This document shows positions 60,379-64,000 of a stretch of 64,000 nt of DNA, one piece after another; position 1 is the first letter of the stretch, and each line of letters begins with the position of its first letter. The notes under the pieces were generated by a model that had not been told where the DNA came from, did no database searches, and worked only from the letters and a program-made list of their open reading frames with translations. The stretch comes from Thermohalobaculum sp964576075. Its GTDB lineage: Bacteria > Pseudomonadota > Alphaproteobacteria > Rhodobacterales > Rhodobacteraceae. Location of the stretch: assembly GCA_964576075.1 (NCBI GenBank), contig CAZNTX010000007.1:1-64000 (forward strand), read 5' to 3'. Position numbers and translations under genes: made by a program.

Positions 60379-60750
60379 ATGCAGGACACGCCCCCCGATC
60401 CCCGGCTGCGCATCCGCATCGTCTTCGGCCCGCGCGAGATGCTGGGGCCGGGAAAGGCGGAGCTGCTCGAGCGGATCGCGCGGACGGGCTCGATCGCGGC
60501 CGCGGGGCGCGAGATGGGGATGAGCTACAAGCGCGCCTGGCAGCTCGTCGAGACCATGAACGCCATGTTCCGCGAGCCGGTGGTGCTGAGGAGCCGCGGC
60601 GGGAGCCGGGGCGGCGGCGCGGAGGTCACAGAGGCGGGGCGGACGGTGCTCGCCGCCTATCGCCGGCTCGAACGCGCGGCGGGGGAGGCCGGCGCGGACG
60701 AGCTCGCCCGCCTCGAGGCGATGCGCCGCGACGACCCGCCACCGGAGTAG
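60379..60750 (+). CDS. ModE-like winged-helix regulator lacking molybdate-binding domains
   Basis: 123-aa protein matching the N-terminal DNA-binding domain of ModE: MLGPGKAELLERIARTGSIAAAGREMGMSYKRAWQLVETMNAMF (about 20-65) and VTEAGRTVLAAYRRLE for the wing and following helix. The Mop domains that bind molybdate in ModE are absent, so it is a single-domain repressor of unknown signal. No molybdate transporter or cofactor genes are near. It is divergent from the crotonase operon across 120 bases and just upstream of the PPC-repeat exoprotein gene. Confidence 0.8.
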   Translation: MQDTPPDPRLRIRIVFGPREMLGPGKAELLERIARTGSIAAAGREMGMSYKRAWQLVETMNAMFREPVVLRSRGGSRGGGAEVTEAGRTVLAAYRRLERAAGEAGADELARLEAMRRDDPPPE

Positions 60751-60848
60751 CGCCCCGGCACCGAGCGGCGACCGGGCCTTGCCGCCGGCCCATCCCGGTC
60801 CTAGCGTTTCATATCGGCCGAGGGGGCCGGCATCAGGGGGAGAGGGCC

Positions 60849-63515
60849 ATGGGCGTCGTCGACGGCACTATCGAGCGCGCGGGGGACGAGGACTGGATCC
60901 GCGCCACGCTCGCGCCGGGGGTGAGCTACCGGATCGCCCTCGAAAGCCCGGACACGTCGGCGTCCTTCACGGTGCGCACCGATGTCGAGGAGGGGGGCTT
61001 CTCCGGCGCCGGGCAGCGCTTCGACACGCCGAGCTTCACGCCCGACGGCGTCGCGCAGACCGTCGTCACCCCGGCCGTCGGCGGGGACTTCTACGTCGCC
61101 GTCAACAGCTTCGCCGGCGCGACCGACTACACGCTGACGGTCGAGCCCCAGGCGGACGATTTCGCCGACAGCGCCGCCACCTCCGCCCGCCTCGCGCCCG
61201 GGCAGAGCCTCGAGGGCCGCCACGAGACGGCGGGCGACGACGACTGGGTCGGCATGACGCTTGCCGCCGGGCAGACCTACCGCATCGAGATCGAGGCCGC
61301 CCCCGCCGCCTTCGCCACGCTCTTCGGCGCCGAGGACGGCCGCTTCGCCGAGGAGGCGGGCCGCGCGATCTTCGCCGCGACCCCGGTCGGGCAGTTCGGC
61401 AGCGGGCGGAGTCAGATCGTCGTCACCCCGCGGGAGACCTCGGAGTATTTCCTGAGCCTGCAGGGTCCGGACGGGGACTGGACCGTCACCCTCGCCGAGC
61501 AGGCTGACGATTTCGCCGACACCGACGCGACCGCCGGGGCGAGCGCCGTCGGCGAGACGATCTCCGGCACCATCGAGACCGAGGGCGACCGGGACTGGAT
61601 CCGCATCCCGCTCGAGGCCGGCGTGACCTACCGCGCCGAGGCCGTCGCCACCGAGGGCGGCGGGGCCGGCTTCGCCCCGAGCGTCGCCGTTTTCAGCGCG
61701 GACGATTCGAGCCCGGGCTTCGGCGACGCGCTCTTCTTCGACGCCATGGCCACCGGCCGCGTCGAGGGCCCGGTGTTCACCGCCGCCGTCTCGGGCGACT
61801 ATTTCTTCGAGGTCTCCTCGAACCTCACCCCCGCCACCGGCGGCTACACGCTGAGCGTCTCCGAACAGGTCGACGACTTCGCCGACACGACCGCGACCGA
61901 CGGCCTGATCGCGCCCGGGCAGACCGTCTCCGGCACGATCGAGGTGCCGGGCGACTCGGACTGGATCGCCGCCGATCTCTCCGCCGGCGTCACCTATCGC
62001 GCGAGCCTCTCGGCCGTCAGCGTGCCCTTCGGCTTCGTCGATCTGCGCGCCGGCAGCGAGACCGACGGCGCCTTCCCCGGCGAGAGCGACCGGCTGGAGT
62101 CCACCCTCGCCGGCGCCGCCATCCCGGGCGCGCCGACGGAGATCGTCTTCACCCCCCGGGTCGATGCGCGCTATTATTTCATCGTGCCGTCCAGCGAGTT
62201 CGGCCTCCTCCCCGGCGACTACACCCTCGCCCTCGCCGAGCAGGCCGACGACTTCGCCGACAATGCCGACACCGAGGGCAGCGTCGCGCCCGGCGCCACC
62301 GCCTCCGGCGTGATCGAGACGGCGGGGGACGAGGACTGGTTCCGCGTCGATCTCGCCGCCGGCACGAGCTACCTCGTCACGGCGACGCCAGACCCCGAGG
62401 CCGCGGGCCTCTCGCTCTCTGGCGCCGTGACCTTCGTCGAGACCCGGGAGGACGGCGAGTTCGAGGACGGCTTCCGCATCGACACCGCCGCCTCCGATCC
62501 GACGAGCTTCACCACGGTGCAGACCGTTCTCACCCCGCGCACCGATGCAAGCTTCTACATCCGCGTCGCGGGCGCCACGGGAAGCGGCGCCTACACCGTC
62601 TCCGTCGCCGAGGTGGAGGACGATTTCGCCGACACCTCCGCGACGCTCGGCACCGTGGAGGCCGGCGGCTCCGGCCTGCCCCTGATCGAGGGCGGCGAGG
62701 GGCCCGACATGCTCGCGGGCACCCCGGCGGCGGAGGAGATCCGCGCCCTCGGCGGGGACGATCTGATCGCGGCCTCGGGGGGCGACGATCTCATCCAGGG
62801 CGGGGCCGGGACCGACACGGTCGTCTATCCGGGCGCGGCCTCGATCGACCCCAACGACACCGACCCCCGCGCGCCCTTGCCGGTCCCCGAGGGCGCGACC
62901 CGGCCCGCCCTCTCCGACGCCGGCGCGCTCACCGTCTCGGCCCCCGACGGGACCGATCGGCTGACCGGCGTCGAGCGCGTCGAGGTCGCCGACGGCGCCT
63001 ATCTCTACGACATCGGCATCGGCCCCGAGCTCGCCGCCCTCTACGACCGCATCGGCGCGGGCGAGATCGGCGAGGAGGAGCGCATCGAGCCGGTGGGCGA
63101 CGACCTCGCCACCGTCTACCGCCTCTATGGCGCGGCCTATGGGCGGACCCCGGACGAGGCCGGCCTGCGCTTCTGGCTCGATCTCTTCGAGCGGGACCAG
63201 ATCACCCAGCGCGAGCTCGCCGAGGCCTTCATCACGGTGCCCGAATTCCAGCTCCGCTACGATGGCGATCCGGACACGCCGGGCTTCCAGGAGCCCTCCG
63301 ACGAGGAATACATCTCGCTCCTCTACGACAACGCGCTGAGGCGGGAGCTCGACGAGGACGGCTTCGCGTTCTGGCTCGCCCAACTCGAGAGCGGGGCGTT
63401 CGACCGCGTCGAGATGCTGATCTTCTTCGCCGACAGCCCGGAGAACGTGACCCGCACCCGCAGCTTCCTCGAGGACGGGGTGGTCGTCCTCCCCGAGGAC
63501 GACATGCTCATGTGA
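60849..63515 (+). CDS. Exoprotein with five PPC-like repeats, RTX repeats and a DUF4214 module
   Basis: 888-aa very acidic protein with no signal peptide. Five tandem domains of about 110-120 residues share the plan G..SGTIE..GDxDWI...L.AGVTYR...(Y.LTV)..ADDFADTxATDG, the pre-peptidase C-terminal (PPC) pattern, starting right at residue 3 and ending near 610. No protease domain is attached. RTX-like repeats follow (GGDDLIAASGGDDLIQGG, about 635-655), then VERVEVADGAYLYDI and two DUF4214 units (VYRLYGAAYGRTPDEAGLRFW, YISLLYDNALRRELDEDGFAFW) to the end. GGGGGAGAGGG precedes the ATG. Probably type I secreted, Ca2+-dependent; role unknown. Confidence 0.75.
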   Translation: MGVVDGTIERAGDEDWIRATLAPGVSYRIALESPDTSASFTVRTDVEEGGFSGAGQRFDTPSFTPDGVAQTVVTPAVGGDFYVAVNSFAGATDYTLTVEPQADDFADSAATSARLAPGQSLEGRHETAGDDDWVGMTLAAGQTYRIEIEAAPAAFATLFGAEDGRFAEEAGRAIFAATPVGQFGSGRSQIVVTPRETSEYFLSLQGPDGDWTVTLAEQADDFADTDATAGASAVGETISGTIETEGDRDWIRIPLEAGVTYRAEAVATEGGGAGFAPSVAVFSADDSSPGFGDALFFDAMATGRVEGPVFTAAVSGDYFFEVSSNLTPATGGYTLSVSEQVDDFADTTATDGLIAPGQTVSGTIEVPGDSDWIAADLSAGVTYRASLSAVSVPFGFVDLRAGSETDGAFPGESDRLESTLAGAAIPGAPTEIVFTPRVDARYYFIVPSSEFGLLPGDYTLALAEQADDFADNADTEGSVAPGATASGVIETAGDEDWFRVDLAAGTSYLVTATPDPEAAGLSLSGAVTFVETREDGEFEDGFRIDTAASDPTSFTTVQTVLTPRTDASFYIRVAGATGSGAYTVSVAEVEDDFADTSATLGTVEAGGSGLPLIEGGEGPDMLAGTPAAEEIRALGGDDLIAASGGDDLIQGGAGTDTVVYPGAASIDPNDTDPRAPLPVPEGATRPALSDAGALTVSAPDGTDRLTGVERVEVADGAYLYDIGIGPELAALYDRIGAGEIGEEERIEPVGDDLATVYRLYGAAYGRTPDEAGLRFWLDLFERDQITQRELAEAFITVPEFQLRYDGDPDTPGFQEPSDEEYISLLYDNALRRELDEDGFAFWLAQLESGAFDRVEMLIFFADSPENVTRTRSFLEDGVVVLPEDDMLM

Positions 63516-64000
63516 GGGGCGCCTCGGCGCGCGGGATCGAGAGGGAGAAGACCGAGCCGCGCCCGGGGCGGCTCCGCGCCTCGACCCGGAAGCCGTGCGC
63601 CTCGGCGAGCTCGGCCACCACCGCGAGGCCGAGCCCCTTGCCCTCCGAGCCCGCCCCCCGCTCTCCCGGCCGCCAGATCTCCGCGAGGCGCTCCGGCGCG
63701 ATCCCCCGCCCGGTGTCGCAGACGAGGAAGGCGAGCCGGTCGCCCTGCCGGCGGCAGCCGATCAGCACCCGCGCCCCCTCGGAATGCGCCACCGCGTTGG
63801 CCGCGAGATTGGCGAGGCAGCGGATCGCCGCCATCGGGTCGGCCCGGACCGCGAGGCTCGAGGCCACGGTGCCGAGCCGGATCCCCTTGGCCGCCGCCTC
63901 CCCCTCGAACATGGCCGCCACCGTCTCGAGGAGGAGCGCGGCGGGCACCGCCTCCACCGCGCCGGGCGGGGGGGCGGCCTCCGGATCGCCCGCCTCCGCC
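63508..64000 (-). CDS. Sensor histidine kinase, C-terminal part (runs off the window)
   Basis: At least 163 residues of a kinase whose start lies beyond base 64000. The visible part is the HATPase_c ATP-binding domain: N box RCLANLAANAVAHS, G1 box VCDTGRGIAPERL, and G2 box GSEGKGLGLAVVAELAEAHG, ending RPGRGSVFSLSIPRAEAPLT. The dimerisation/phosphoacceptor His and the sensor domain are not in view. The Met at 63955-63957 is internal. The stop codon overlaps the convergent exoprotein gene by 8 bases. Partner regulator not seen. Confidence 0.85.
   Translation of the reverse strand, partial: AEAGDPEAAPPPGAVEAVPAALLLETVAAMFEGEAAAKGIRLGTVASSLAVRADPMAAIRCLANLAANAVAHSEGARVLIGCRRQGDRLAFLVCDTGRGIAPERLAEIWRPGERGAGSEGKGLGLAVVAELAEAHGFRVEARSRPGRGSVFSLSIPRAEAPLT

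Overview
The window is very GC-rich DNA with tightly packed, often overlapping genes, and looks like a chromosomal segment of an alphaproteobacterium, most likely of the Rhodobacter group (Rhodobacterales). Pointers are the double-length dCTP deaminase, the ClpS/ClpA pair beside a PHB phasin, a D-alanyl-D-alanine carboxypeptidase fused to SPOR, a cyclohexadienyl dehydrogenase next to hisC, and start codons that often overlap the preceding stop (ATGA, GTGA, TGATG). I cannot name a genus. A run of 100 N (10217-10316) is an assembly gap inside a tandem repeat.

Layout. 0.3-3.7 kb: dCTP deaminase, tRNA-Pro(GGG), an exported PilJ-type sensor-domain protein and two small unknowns. 3.7-9.3 kb: a divergent polyamine catabolism locus (spuC-puuB leftward, speB-puuA rightward) followed by a ParB-like protein. 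9.4-11.6 kb: an exported LysM plus solute-binding fusion with a 48-bp tandem-repeat linker. 11.7-17.8 kb: housekeeping genes (chaC, hisC-tyrC, two methyltransferases, gloB, a b561 cytochrome) punctuated by large GC-rich palindromes. 17.9-26.6 kb: surface polysaccharide genes (rfbC-rfbB-rfbD, asparagine synthase, glycosyltransferase) around a tail-fibre-like beta-helix protein. 26.7-38.7 kb: Crp-family regulator, FAD reductase, clpA, clpS, phasin, D,D-carboxypeptidase and an RND efflux pair.

38.7-63.5 kb is the distinctive part. It holds four large proteins with the same C-terminal DUF4214-type module and no Sec signal peptide: a 1866-aa cadherin-like/Calx-beta/beta-helix protein, a Gly-Asp-rich protein, a metzincin-type metalloprotease with RTX repeats, and a protein with five tandem PPC-like domains. 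The first lies in a tight three-gene unit: a clear sigma70-type promoter (38758-38786), an outer-membrane beta-barrel protein, the 1866-aa exoprotein, and an exported WD40-caspase protein with an intact His/Cys pair. This unit is the best candidate for an undescribed system. D-tartrate dehydratase, a divergent ammonium transporter with a small membrane partner, an AraC regulator, an acyl-CoA synthetase/crotonase pair and a ModE-like repressor lie among these genes. The window ends inside a histidine kinase gene.

Also notable are an inverted pair of near-identical ~165-bp elements (near 11.7 and 15.5 kb), each with a perfect 38-bp hairpin whose differences are compensatory, and a heat-shock-type promoter overlapped by a dyad upstream of the phasin gene.
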